Source: JBBDST01 sp040904765
GTDB lineage: Bacteria; Actinomycetota; Nitriliruptoria; Nitriliruptorales; Nitriliruptoraceae
Length of the DNA: 27,861 bases
Direction: 5' to 3'
Assembly: GCA_040904765.1 (NCBI GenBank)
Contig: JBBDST010000040.1
Span: 1 to 27,861, forward strand
The translations under genes were made by a program, and so were the position numbers. The notes beneath the pieces were generated by a model. The model saw only the letters and a list, made by a program, of their open reading frames with translations. It ran no database searches and was not told the DNA's origin. Below are positions 1 to 8,120 of this stretch, piece after piece (position 1 is the stretch's first letter; the number at the start of each line of letters is the position of its first letter).

Positions 1-829
1 GGACCACATCGAACGGACGCGAGGTGATCTGCTCGCCCTGCAAGGTGAACAGCAGCACCACGGTGAACAACAGTCCGTAGAGCGCGAACGGCGAGATGAG
101 GGGCAAGAACGTTGTCTCGTACCACTCGCGACCCTTGCGGGCCTCCCCGAGCACCCGCGAGGCGATCCCGGCCGCCAGTGGAATCCCGAGGAAGACCAGC
201 ACGGCCTTGGTGATCTGCCACAGCGAGACATCCAGCGCCTGCTGTTCAAGGCCCAGCCAGCCAGGCAACGCGACGAGGTAGAACCAACCGAGCACCGAGT
301 AGGCCGCGACCTGGAACACCGAGTTGACCGCGACCAGGAACGCGGCCGCCTCACGGTCACCGCAGGCCAGATCGTTCCAGATCAGCACCATGGCGATGCA
401 GCGTGCCAACCCCACGATGATCAGCCCGGTCCGGAACTCCGGCAGGTCGGGCAGCAACAGCCACGCGAGCGCGAACATCAGGGCCGGACCGATGACCCAG
501 TTCAGCACCAGTGACAGCCCGAGGAGCCGCCGGTCACCGGTCAAGGAGCCCATCTCGTTGTAGCGAACCTTGGCCAGCGGCGGGTACATCATCACCAGCA
601 GCCCGAACGCGATCGGCAGCGAGATCCCATCGATCTCGAGAGCTTCCAACGTTTCGGCGATACCGGGAATCGACCGGCCGAGCAGCAGCCCGGCCGCCAT
701 CGCCAAGCCGATCCACACGGGCAGGAAACGGTCCAAAGCACCAAGTTTGCCGACCACCGCTTGCGGTATCGGCGCCTCGCCGAGGGCAGGTTCGGGCTGA
801 GCACGGTCCGGGTTGGGTGTCTGGGTCAT
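1..829 (-). CDS. arsB: ACR3-family arsenite efflux permease, C-terminus cut off by the window edge
   Basis: This is an inner-membrane carrier of the bile/arsenite/riboflavin transporter superfamily that exports arsenite. The first 276 codons are present; the 3' end lies beyond the left edge. The translation shows successive hydrophobic segments and the ACR3 hallmark around residues 141-160 (LARCIAMVLIWNDLACGDRE), with Cys144 at the position of the essential membrane cysteine of the family. The ATG at 829 was chosen because the preceding 30 codons or so look non-conserved. It has only a weak GGA upstream, so an in-frame GTG start further up is possible. Codon choice favours GAG, AAG, CTG and CTC, unlike typA or gltB in this window, which suggests acquisition. 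No arsR or arsC is recognisable nearby. The family call is firm; the exact start is not. Confidence 0.9.
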   Translation of the reverse strand, partial: MTQTPNPDRAQPEPALGEAPIPQAVVGKLGALDRFLPVWIGLAMAAGLLLGRSIPGIAETLEALEIDGISLPIAFGLLVMMYPPLAKVRYNEMGSLTGDRRLLGLSLVLNWVIGPALMFALAWLLLPDLPEFRTGLIIVGLARCIAMVLIWNDLACGDREAAAFLVAVNSVFQVAAYSVLGWFYLVALPGWLGLEQQALDVSLWQITKAVLVFLGIPLAAGIASRVLGEARKGREWYETTFLPLISPFALYGLLFTVVLLFTLQGEQITSRPFDVV

Positions 830-930
830 GGGCGTGTCCGTTGCTGTCGAGGTGGGCGCACATGGCGGTGTCGAGCTCACCGGTGGTGAGCGGTGCGGGC
901 CAATGCAGCCCTTCAGATGAAGAAACCAGC

Positions 931-960
931 ACACTACCTTTACTTGCGCTAGAATGCAAG
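931..960 (-). promoter_or_regulatory. Putative arsB promoter with overlapping palindromic operator
   Basis: Reading on the minus strand, TTGCAT (954-959) and TAGTGT (931-936) are separated by exactly 17 bases, a plausible -35/-10 pair for arsB. An inverted repeat CTTGC-N8-GCAAG (943-960) covers the -35 and part of the spacer, where a repressor could block polymerase. An ArsR-type regulator would be expected for an arsenite pump, but none is visible here, so the cognate factor is unknown. The promoter call is inferred from spacing and hexamer similarity only. Confidence 0.4.
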
Positions 961-981
961 CAATGTTCGGGAGGGGCGCAT

Positions 982-1065
982 ATGACCCGCTTCGGAGGGC
1001 ACCCCGGGAGCCGACCCCAGGAACCGACGGAGGCAGCTGACATCGCAGACGCGACATCGACATAG
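982..1065 (+). CDS. Possible 27-codon small ORF divergent from arsB
   Basis: A short ORF begins with ATG at 982, five bases after a strong purine-rich ribosome-binding sequence (GGGAGGGG, 969-976). It encodes 27 residues beginning MTRFGGHPGS and rich in Pro, Ala and Thr, with no recognisable domain. It sits where a divergent arsenic regulator would normally begin, so it could be a small gene, a degraded remnant, or a chance ORF in the leader of the universal stress protein gene. The good ribosome-binding site is the only real support. Confidence 0.2.
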   Translation: MTRFGGHPGSRPQEPTEAADIADATST

Positions 1066-1118
1066 CCCACCTCGAAACCTCTGGTGGTCGCTACCGCCCA
1101 GACGAAGAGGAGATACCG

Positions 1119-1589
1119 ATGACCGAGCTGGACGAGCACCTCGAAGCAGAACTCGCTATCGAAGCCCGCAGACGCGTCGTTGTTGGCGTCGACGGTTCCT
1201 CCTGCTCCCTCGCCGCCCTGCGATGGGCAGCTCGCGAAGCCCGCCAGCGAGACGCCGAACTCGTCGCCCTGCATGCCTGGCAGATCCCCGACGTCGGGCT
1301 GCCGGGCGTCTCACCCCCCTACTCGAAGGAACCGTTCACCGAACACGCACGGCAGCTCGTGCAGGGCGCTATCACCGAGACCCCCGACGCCGCGGGAGCC
1401 CACATCGAGACCGTCGAGGGACACCCAGGCCACGCACTCGTCGAGGCGTCACGAGAGGCGTCGCTACTGGTAGTGGGCTGCCACGGGCGCGGGTTCATCC
1501 CGGGGACAATGCTGGGCTCTGCAGCCCACCGCGCCGCCATGCATGCCGTCTGCCCGGTCGTCATCGTTCGATCATTGATCAGCTGCTGA
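1119..1589 (+). CDS. Universal stress protein (UspA family), single domain
   Basis: A 156-residue cytoplasmic protein of the UspA nucleotide-binding fold. The N-terminal strand VVVGVDGSSCS (residues 20-30) is typical. The ATP-binding signature G-x2-G-x9-G-S is intact at Gly120, Gly123, Gly133 and Ser134, followed by the closing strand CPVVIVR. This places it in the ATP-binding branch of the family, members of which are linked to stress survival and dormancy in actinobacteria. The start at 1119 follows GAGGAGATACCG, a good ribosome-binding site. It lies downstream of the arsB control region on the opposite strand and may belong to the same acquired segment. Its specific stress role cannot be read from sequence. 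Confidence 0.9.
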   Translation: MTELDEHLEAELAIEARRRVVVGVDGSSCSLAALRWAAREARQRDAELVALHAWQIPDVGLPGVSPPYSKEPFTEHARQLVQGAITETPDAAGAHIETVEGHPGHALVEASREASLLVVGCHGRGFIPGTMLGSAAHRAAMHAVCPVVIVRSLISC

Positions 1590-2046
1590 GCTCGCACTCA
1601 GTTCGCGGGCCGTGCATCGCCGCCTCTCACTGACTGGGGAACCGGTACCGATCAATCGGTGCCCGGTCGACCTCAAGTTCGTCGACATCGCCATGCCGGT
1701 GTTCCGCGTGGGCCCGCAACGCAGCGATGATCCGGTCAAGCTCTCCGGTCTCGCGCCACGGAACGCTTCGATCAACGACAGATGCTCGTAGGTTCAGTTG
1801 CCCCGCCGCACACGAGTCGTCTTCAAGGAACATGTCCGCATCCTGCTCCGCCGTTTAGCAGACAGCAAGCATCCTTCACCACAGTGTTACCCCCACAAAC
1901 GGCAACCCGGCGAGCCTTACATTGCCGCAAACAGCCCCAAAACGGCCAGACTTATCCTCACGGGCCCTCCCAAACCCGCCCTTGGGTCAAACTTGGGTGA
2001 GAGCGTTGTAGCCCGCCACATTACACCTGACGGCTACTGTTAGCGG
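1590..2046. other. About 457 bases without a convincing gene; hairpin and possible gene remnant
   Basis: A near-perfect dyad GGTACCGAT-CA-ATCGGTGCC lies at 1644-1663, 54 bases after the stress protein stop, and could be a terminator without a U-tract. A minus-strand ORF at 1627-1833 (68 codons, ending DRAPIDRYRFPSQ) has fairly natural codon use and could be the C-terminal remnant of a lost gene, but I recognise no family. The rest, up to the gene at 2047, shows no ORF, RNA or repeat I can support. Sequence character shifts here from the G+C-rich left end to the style of the main region. Confidence 0.4.
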
Positions 2047-2670
2047 ATGCCTGCCATCCTGCCTGAACCGACGCTCACCGTGCGCTTTATCCGGCTCGCG
2101 GCCGGTGTGCTCATTTGTGGTGCAGGGATCGCTTTTATGATCGCGGCAGATCTTGGGCTTGGACCGTGGGACGTGCTGCATCAAGGTATGGCCCGTCGCA
2201 CCAATATTCCTGTCGGGCGGGTCGTCATCCTTGTCGGCTTTGTAGTGCTGCTGTTGTGGATTCCGTTGCGTCAACGTCCCGGTATCGGCACGGTCGCCAA
2301 CGTCCTTGGGGTGGGCACCACAATTGATCTGACGTTAGCGCTGCTTCCCAATGAACTGCCGCTTGGCTGGCGGGTGGTGATGCTGCTGCTTGGTCCGATC
2401 ATGTTTGCGTTTGGCAGTGGCCTGTACATCGGTGTGGCCCTTGGCGCAGGACCTCGCGACGGGTTGATGACCGGCATCACTTTGCGGTTCAATATTCCCA
2501 TCTGGATCACCCGCTCAACCCTGGAAATTTCGGCGTTGACGACCGGCTGGCTGTTGGGTGGAACCGTTGGAATCGGCACCGTGTATTTCGCGTTAGGGAT
2601 CGGCCCGATGGTGGCTTTGGCGTTGCGTCATCTGGCGATCACCGGTCCGTTTGCGATTGACCGCGCCTAG
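2047..2670 (+). CDS. YczE/YyaS/YitT-family integral membrane protein
   Basis: A 207-residue, strongly hydrophobic protein with about five membrane segments. The N-terminal pattern GAGIAFMIAADLGLGPWDVL (residues 21-40) and the internal echo LYIGVALGAGPRDGLMTGI are characteristic of the YczE/YitT group, whose two halves share a G-L-G-P-W-D / G-A-G-P-R-D element. The molecular function of the family is not established; a transport role is usually supposed. The ATG at 2047 has only a weak ribosome-binding site, but starting later would remove the first membrane segment. It converges on the short-chain dehydrogenase with a 28-base gap and appears to be monocistronic. Confidence 0.85.
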   Translation: MPAILPEPTLTVRFIRLAAGVLICGAGIAFMIAADLGLGPWDVLHQGMARRTNIPVGRVVILVGFVVLLLWIPLRQRPGIGTVANVLGVGTTIDLTLALLPNELPLGWRVVMLLLGPIMFAFGSGLYIGVALGAGPRDGLMTGITLRFNIPIWITRSTLEISALTTGWLLGGTVGIGTVYFALGIGPMVALALRHLAITGPFAIDRA

Positions 2671-2698
2671 CCATACCAACCTTCAGTACGCATGACAG

Positions 2699-3466
2699 TT
2701 ACAACAGCGTGGCAAGACCACCGTCAACAGGAATCACCGCACCGGTGATGTAAGCGCCCGCACGCGAGGCAAGCATCACTGCAATCCCAGCAAGGTCATC
2801 GGGTTGGCCGGTGCGTTGCAGCGGGATTCGTTGTGCCAGTTCAGGTTCGTCCGCAAACATGAACGCCGTCATTTTGGACGGGAAATAGCCTGGCGCGATC
2901 GCATTGACTGTGACCGCATCCTTAGCTAACGCTTTGGCCATATGGCGGGTGAGCTGATGCAGCGCGGCTTTGGAAGCACTGTAAGCAAACGAATCAAAAT
3001 CGGGCAGGCGGATCCCGTCAATCGAGCCGATCATGATTACCCGTGCAGGGTCGCTTCGAGACGCGCTTTGGCGTAACGCCGACGCGAGCGCTTGGGTGAG
3101 CAAAAACGGGGCAGTGACGTTGACGTTGAACACTTTCTCAAACGCTTCTGACGGGTAGGTATCAAACGGTGCACCCCAGGTTGCACCGGCGTTATTTACC
3201 AGCACATCAAGCGTGTCTTCGTGCGTCTCATACTGTTGGGCAAGACCAGTCACCCCTTCAGGGGTTGACAGGTCTGCTCTGAGAGCTGTCGCCTGACCGA
3301 TCGTGCGCAGTTGTGCTGCGGTTGCTTGGCAAGCCTCACTGTCTCTGGCCGCCAGATATACGTGCGCGCCGTGAGATACGAACCCGTGGGCCAGCATCGC
3401 ACCGATTCCCCGCGAGCCACCCGTGATCAGTACGCGTTTACCGGCAACCGAAAACAACGACGACAT
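2699..3466 (-). CDS. Short-chain dehydrogenase/reductase (SDR)
   Basis: A classical NAD(P)-dependent SDR of 255 residues. The cofactor motif GGSRGIG is at 16-22, NNAG at 91-94, and the catalytic triad at Ser148, Tyr162 and Lys166 (YSASK). The C-terminal VIPVDGGLATLL is typical of the gluconate 5-dehydrogenase / 3-oxoacyl-ACP reductase / RhlG-like group. Substrate cannot be assigned. The start at 3466 is preferred over an in-frame ATG 33 bases upstream because it has a GGGAGG ribosome-binding site seven bases ahead and begins exactly at the conserved MSSLFSVAGKRVLITGG. It follows the SWIM-like gene on the same strand after 40 bases and may be co-transcribed, although a dyad in the gap could separate the two. 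Confidence 0.92.
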   Translation of the reverse strand: MSSLFSVAGKRVLITGGSRGIGAMLAHGFVSHGAHVYLAARDSEACQATAAQLRTIGQATALRADLSTPEGVTGLAQQYETHEDTLDVLVNNAGATWGAPFDTYPSEAFEKVFNVNVTAPFLLTQALASALRQSASRSDPARVIMIGSIDGIRLPDFDSFAYSASKAALHQLTRHMAKALAKDAVTVNAIAPGYFPSKMTAFMFADEPELAQRIPLQRTGQPDDLAGIAVMLASRAGAYITGAVIPVDGGLATLL

Positions 3467-3488
3467 CGTGAGCCTCCCTGTCACCTTT

Positions 3489-3504
3489 GGTGAACGCATT
3501 CACC
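3489..3504. promoter_or_regulatory. Perfect dyad between the SWIM-like gene and the SDR gene
   Basis: GGTGAA-CGCA-TTCACC is a perfect 6-bp inverted repeat lying 23 bases upstream of the SDR start and just after the SWIM-like stop. The GGTGA element recurs next to it on the minus strand. It could be a small operator for the SDR gene or a weak attenuating hairpin. There is no U-tract, so it is not a standard terminator. Confidence 0.3.
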
Positions 3505-3506
3505 CG

Positions 3507-4472
3507 TTATGAGTGTTCACCGACACGATACTTGACCTTTGGCGGGGTGCCGGTGCGTAATACTTCACCGGCGTCATACAAAGCATCAAGTTGGGCGGCG
3601 ATGGTTGCAGGATCATGCCCGATCGCAGTTGCAAGCGCGTCTGCGGTAGCAAATCGTCGGGCGCGCAGTTCGGCAAGCAACAGTTCTGTGTCGGCCGTGT
3701 CAGCACCATCACCGGCAGCGATTCGCCATGCAACCGTCGCTGCACGTGCAACGGCGTCGGCGATCTGGTCAAACGGGACAAGGGCCGGTGGGTCGTCAAG
3801 CCGTGCGAGTAGCCAGGCCGGGTCGTTGGCTTGCCGTGGGTGAAGTGCAAGTTGACGTAACGCGGCTTCACGCGCTTGTCGTGGCGACTCTGGCTGTTCG
3901 GGTTCGCTATCGCGGGTTTCGCCACGCCGGTCACTCACCAGATGCACGAGCTGTTCGGTGTCGCGGCCACGTAACGTAAACAGCACGTTTGGGTCACGGT
4001 CGATGCGGGCGCCAACAGCTCGATGCAACGCCACCGTGTGCCGGTTGACGCCGTCACCAAGCAAAGTGCTTGTCAGCGTTAGTTCAGTGAGGTCAGGAAA
4101 CAGTGCCACCCCGACCGTGTTCAGTCGTTCATCAAGCTGTTCGGGAAACTGGTGGCGTAACAGTGCTGCGGTGAAGCGCAGCTGTTCTGCGACGGTGCGG
4201 GCAACCTGCTCCCAAACCTCGCTGCCATACACGTCGAGACGCAAAGTCACCGCCACGGTTTCGTTGCGGTCAGTGACGTTGGCGCTGGCCGTCCCTGCGC
4301 TGACTGCAAGGTCAGTTACGGCGCCGCGGCGAAATAGTGCATCGCCTTGCAAAACATCTTTGGCGTAACGGGCAGTGTCGGTGCCAATAATGTTTTGCCA
4401 TCGTGCTCCCCACCAGGTGCGGGTGAAAAGGCCAGCTGGTTGGGCCGTTCCGATACCAAAATCGTCGGTCAT
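3507..4472 (-). CDS. SNF2-partner protein of the SWIM zinc-finger type with a degenerate finger
   Basis: A 321-residue soluble protein immediately downstream of, and overlapping by four bases (ATGA), the SNF2 helicase gene, which implies translational coupling. The N-terminal TRTWWGARW (residues 17-25) and the segment DRDPNVLFTLRGR (158-170) match bacterial SWIM-finger proteins that accompany SNF2 helicases. At the expected zinc site C-x-C-x6-C-x-H the residues are Thr134, Thr136, Asn143 and His145. All three cysteines are replaced with spacing kept, and the protein contains no cysteine at all. The C-terminus (about 265-320) looks like a winged helix ending in PPKVKYRVG. Role is inferred as a DNA- or protein-binding accessory to the helicase; zinc binding by the usual mode is not possible. 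Confidence 0.75.
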   Translation of the reverse strand: MTDDFGIGTAQPAGLFTRTWWGARWQNIIGTDTARYAKDVLQGDALFRRGAVTDLAVSAGTASANVTDRNETVAVTLRLDVYGSEVWEQVARTVAEQLRFTAALLRHQFPEQLDERLNTVGVALFPDLTELTLTSTLLGDGVNRHTVALHRAVGARIDRDPNVLFTLRGRDTEQLVHLVSDRRGETRDSEPEQPESPRQAREAALRQLALHPRQANDPAWLLARLDDPPALVPFDQIADAVARAATVAWRIAAGDGADTADTELLLAELRARRFATADALATAIGHDPATIAAQLDALYDAGEVLRTGTPPKVKYRVGEHS

Positions 4473-7400
4473 AATCGGCCTCCGTCTACGACCGACAGGA
4501 TCGGTCGGATCGCAGGTGTGTCCTCACTTTGACCGGTGTCACTGTCGTCGGTGAAGTCGTTACTTAATGCGACTAACGCAAACAGTTCGTCGTCATCGAG
4601 TTCCGTAATCCATGTTTCGCCCGCTTCAACGACCGCGTCAGCTAACGAACGTTTCCGAACCAAAAGTTCGGCGATGCGTTCTTCAACCGTTCCGGTGGTC
4701 ACCATCGCATGCACCGTCACCGTTTTCGTTTGCCCGATGCGGTGTGCCCGGTCGGTTGCTTGATCTTCCACGGCTGGGTTCCACCACCGGTCGTAATGCA
4801 TCACGTGGGTTGCCCGAGTCAGGTTCACTCCCAACCCGCCCGCGCGCAGCGACACGACAAACACCGGTGGAGCGTCCGGGTCGTCTTGGAATCGGCTGAT
4901 CATGGCGTTGCGTTGTGCCAGTGGCGTGCCGCCATGCAAAAACGGGACGTCTGCGACCCCGAACTCGTTGCGGATGTGCTCGACCAGCACGTTGCCCATC
5001 TGGCGGAACTGGGTGAAGATCAGCATCCGTTCACCGTCGTCGAGCACTTCACCGATGATGTCGGTGGCTCGCAGCAGTTTGCCTGAACGTTCCGCTCGCA
5101 GATCGCCGTCGCGCAGATACTGGTGGGGATGATTGCAGATCTGTTTCAGTGCGGTCAGGAGCGCCAAAATCTGTCCGCGACGTTCAAAGGCGGTGGCGGA
5201 AAGTCCCGCGCCAGAAAAGGCCCGTTCGACGGTGTCGCGATACAGCGCTTGCTGTTCGCGGCTAAGCAGACAGGCCACGGTACGTTCTTGTTTGGGTGGC
5301 AGTTGTGCAAACACGTCTGGGTCGTCTTTTTTACGGCGCAATACAAACGGCGCGATCATGCGGCGCAACCGTGCCGACGCATCGGCGTCGCCCCAGCGTT
5401 CGATTGGCACCCCGAAACGTTCGTTGAAACGCCGTTGTGAGCCCAACAGTCCCGGGTTAACCAGATCGAGGATCGCCCATAGTTCACTCAATCGGTTTTC
5501 GATTGGCGTGCCGGTTAACGCCAGACGGCAGCGTGTATCAAGTTCGCGGGCGGCGCGGGCAGCTTTCGCCGCCGGGTTTTTGATCTGCTGTGCTTCGTCA
5601 AACACCACCACATCAAAGGGGATGCTGGCAAGCAATCCGATGTCTTGGCGGAGCAGCGCGTAGCTGGTGACAACAATCGATCCAGGTCCAAACGTGGCTC
5701 GGTCAAAGGACCTGTCTGGTCCGTGATGATGCACTGCGGTCATAGTGGGAGCAAAGCGAGCCAGTTCAGCTGCCCAGTTGCCCACCACCGAGGTGGGAGC
5801 AACCACCAGGTGGGGCCGATCAAGGGGCCTGGCGGTGAGTACAGCAATTGCCTGCAACGTTTTGCCAAGACCCATCTGATCGGCAAGGACTGCCCCAAAA
5901 CCGTTATCGGTGAGTCGCTGCAGCCAGGCAATGCCGCGTTCCTGATACGGCCGTAGTGACGCCGACAGGTGTTTTAGTCGCGCCGGAGTGCCGGTGTCGA
6001 CGCTTCGCAGCCGGTCTAAAGCTTCTGCGCTCACCGGATCGACGACCACATCAACGATGCCAAGTTCACGGTCCTGATACTGCCCTGACAAGGCGGCTGC
6101 GAGCGCTTCAGTCAACCCCAAAGCGATGTGTTCGCCGCCACGTTCCCGAATCTGTGCGAGCTGTTCGTCATCGATCCGAACCCACTGGCCGCGCCAACGC
6201 ACCAGCGGCTTGCCTGACATCGTGAGTGTTGCGACGTCTTCGGCGGTCAGTGGCGTATCTCCGATCACGGCCGTAAAGGTCAGTCCCGTCAGCCCGTCAA
6301 AACCATCCAACAGCGCATCGGTGCTGCGTCGCGGGGTGGCCGTGCCCTGACCGACACGTAGCTGCAACCGCAACCGTCGCTCGTCAATCCCTGCCAGTTC
6401 GACCGGCAGTTCAACCCGCACCCCGGCGGTTGCCAACGCCTCACGGCCTGTGTCAATCAGCGCAGCCAGTTCAAACAGCGACAAGGACACCCCAATCGGC
6501 TGAGCGTCATCAAGTGCACGGTCAAGCGGTGTGAAAAAACGGGCAGCGACACTGATCGCATCGGCCATCACTAGGGTCGGCGCATCGTTTATCCCAAACC
6601 CGTACGCCGCCAGATCGGTTGTCTGCCACAGTTCACTGGCAGGCACACTCAGCGTCTTATCAGTCGTTGAGCGCAACTGAAACGCACACCACCAGTGGTC
6701 ATCATTACCTGGCGTGACAACCAGGCCAAGCCGAAAGCGGTCATCGCCTGCATGGTCACGTAATGGTGCGGTCCATGTCGCCACATCACTGGCTGCATCT
6801 TCAACACTTAAGCGCACACTGCGATACACCGGATCGGCGCTGGTTAACGCCTTGACGAGCGCTTCAGGGTCGCTTGGTGCACGATTGGCGCGACGCGGAT
6901 CCGTTTCTGGACGGCGACCTTCACGGCCGCAAGCATCTGCTGTCGCATCAAAAAAGGCGTGCATCAGCCGCTCGGCAGTCCACACCCTCACTCCGTCACG
7001 GCGCAGCGCATGCCCGCTAAACGGCAACGCCTGCAACACGTCACCGATCCGTTCATCGCCTGCAGGCACTGCCTGCCAAAACGCGGTGCCTTCATCCAGT
7101 ACTGCAGTGGCATTCAAATGGGGAATGAGCCGTCCCGCAGCGACCAGTTCAAGTGCGAGTTTCGCAGCCGCACTCCACGCCAAAACTGCATGTGACGGAC
7201 GACGCCAAGCTGCCCATTCGTCAAATGCTGGCAGGGCCGCAAGCGCACGCAACGCCGTAAATACCGGCACAGCTCGGGCATGCCGATCAACGCTTTGGCG
7301 TTGGTCTAAAGGGTGTTCGACCGTTGGGAATACGGTTTCACGGCCTGCCGGTAAAGCAAGCTCGGCTAACGCCGCAACCAGCGCCTCATCATCTACAGCG

Positions 7401-7483
7401 AAATCGTGGGACCATACGACAAATTCGCCCCCGGCAGGCACCAGCCCGCTAGGCACAAATGTCATCTCAACCAGTGTGGACAC
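4469..7483 (-). CDS. SNF2/RapA-family helicase-like ATPase
   Basis: A 1004-residue DNA translocase-type ATPase. The first half carries the SNF2 helicase-associated region found in bacterial family members. The second half is the two-lobed motor: motif I DQMGLGKT (about 535-542), motif II DEAQ (629-632), motif III LTGTPIENRLSELWAI (656-671), then SLRAGGLGVNLT (878-889) and DQATDRAHRIGQ (907-918), the motif V-VI region with its arginine finger. All key residues are present. I prefer the GTG at 7483, which has GGTGAGG upstream and starts just before FVPSGLVPAGGEFVVW; a GTG at 7543 is the longer alternative. It heads an operon with the SWIM-like gene and possibly the SDR. The substrate (chromatin-like protein or transcription complex) is unknown. 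Confidence 0.9.
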   Translation of the reverse strand: MSTLVEMTFVPSGLVPAGGEFVVWSHDFAVDDEALVAALAELALPAGRETVFPTVEHPLDQRQSVDRHARAVPVFTALRALAALPAFDEWAAWRRPSHAVLAWSAAAKLALELVAAGRLIPHLNATAVLDEGTAFWQAVPAGDERIGDVLQALPFSGHALRRDGVRVWTAERLMHAFFDATADACGREGRRPETDPRRANRAPSDPEALVKALTSADPVYRSVRLSVEDAASDVATWTAPLRDHAGDDRFRLGLVVTPGNDDHWWCAFQLRSTTDKTLSVPASELWQTTDLAAYGFGINDAPTLVMADAISVAARFFTPLDRALDDAQPIGVSLSLFELAALIDTGREALATAGVRVELPVELAGIDERRLRLQLRVGQGTATPRRSTDALLDGFDGLTGLTFTAVIGDTPLTAEDVATLTMSGKPLVRWRGQWVRIDDEQLAQIRERGGEHIALGLTEALAAALSGQYQDRELGIVDVVVDPVSAEALDRLRSVDTGTPARLKHLSASLRPYQERGIAWLQRLTDNGFGAVLADQMGLGKTLQAIAVLTARPLDRPHLVVAPTSVVGNWAAELARFAPTMTAVHHHGPDRSFDRATFGPGSIVVTSYALLRQDIGLLASIPFDVVVFDEAQQIKNPAAKAARAARELDTRCRLALTGTPIENRLSELWAILDLVNPGLLGSQRRFNERFGVPIERWGDADASARLRRMIAPFVLRRKKDDPDVFAQLPPKQERTVACLLSREQQALYRDTVERAFSGAGLSATAFERRGQILALLTALKQICNHPHQYLRDGDLRAERSGKLLRATDIIGEVLDDGERMLIFTQFRQMGNVLVEHIRNEFGVADVPFLHGGTPLAQRNAMISRFQDDPDAPPVFVVSLRAGGLGVNLTRATHVMHYDRWWNPAVEDQATDRAHRIGQTKTVTVHAMVTTGTVEERIAELLVRKRSLADAVVEAGETWITELDDDELFALVALSNDFTDDSDTGQSEDTPAIRPILSVVDGGRL

Positions 7484-7598
7484 AGAAACCTCACCATACG
7501 CAGTTGCCGAACGTGCGCTCGCGAACCAACTAGCGTAGGGCACGGCGGCACCTCGTACGTGCCCGTCGTCACACCATCACCACATGTGAGAGATTTCA

Positions 7599-8120
7599 AT
7601 GGCCAAAACTGACATCATCATTGGCGTGCTTGCACTGCTTGCTGTCATCAACGGCCTGCGCGCTGGCGTCATCGCCAGGCTGTTTGCGTGGGTTGGTATC
7701 GCCGCCGGTTTTCTCGCACTCAGCTACACGGTGCCTCTCGTTGACGAGTTCGCGAACTTGCAAGGTCCAGCCCGCGCGTGGCTGTTCAAAGTTGCCGTTG
7801 GAGTTATGACAGTGGTCGCCGGTGCACTGATCGGGACGTTGGTTGGCCGCATGATTCGCGGCGGGGCGCGCCTGACACCTTTGTCGTTTCTTGATCGTGT
7901 AGGCGGTGTCTTATTCAGTTTGGCTGTGATCGCCTTTGCTACCGCTTTGGTGTTCAACGCCGCTGCAGGATTGTCAGGCGGTATCGGTGACGACGTACGC
8001 CGTTCTTACAGTTACAGCCAAATGCAACGGTTTGCCGGTAACGCACCGCAACTGTTTGATCTGCTGCGACTTGACCAGTTCAACAACGGGCCTAACGATT
8101 CAGAAGATTCTGAAACATAA
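7599..8120 (+). CDS. CvpA-family membrane protein
   Basis: A 173-residue protein with four predicted membrane segments and the N-terminal pattern DIIIGVLALLAVINGLRAGV typical of CvpA (colicin V production) proteins, followed by the conserved Gly-rich middle and SFLDRVGGVLFSL (about 97-109). CvpA proteins are membrane proteins linked to envelope homeostasis; their biochemical activity is unresolved. The C-terminal tail (about 130-173) is polar and acidic. The ATG at 7599 follows GTGAGAG, a modest ribosome-binding site. It is divergent from the SNF2 gene, and its last 29 bases overlap the end of the convergent hemolysin III gene. Confidence 0.85.
   Translation: MAKTDIIIGVLALLAVINGLRAGVIARLFAWVGIAAGFLALSYTVPLVDEFANLQGPARAWLFKVAVGVMTVVAGALIGTLVGRMIRGGARLTPLSFLDRVGGVLFSLAVIAFATALVFNAAAGLSGGIGDDVRRSYSYSQMQRFAGNAPQLFDLLRLDQFNNGPNDSEDSET

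Noticed and set aside
534..1274. 246-codon minus-strand ORF overlapping arsB and the universal stress protein gene
   Set aside because: It is a shadow frame: it overlaps two well-supported genes in other frames, has unnatural composition (many Cys, Ser and Gly) and no domain.
1644..1663. Attachment site or insertion-sequence end for the left segment
   Set aside because: It is a local hairpin only; no matching direct repeat, integrase, transposase or tRNA is present to support an integration site.
6714..7538. 274-codon plus-strand ORF opposite the SNF2 gene
   Set aside because: It is the antisense of the helicase N-terminal region, with a Ser/Thr/Ala-rich shadow translation and no family features.
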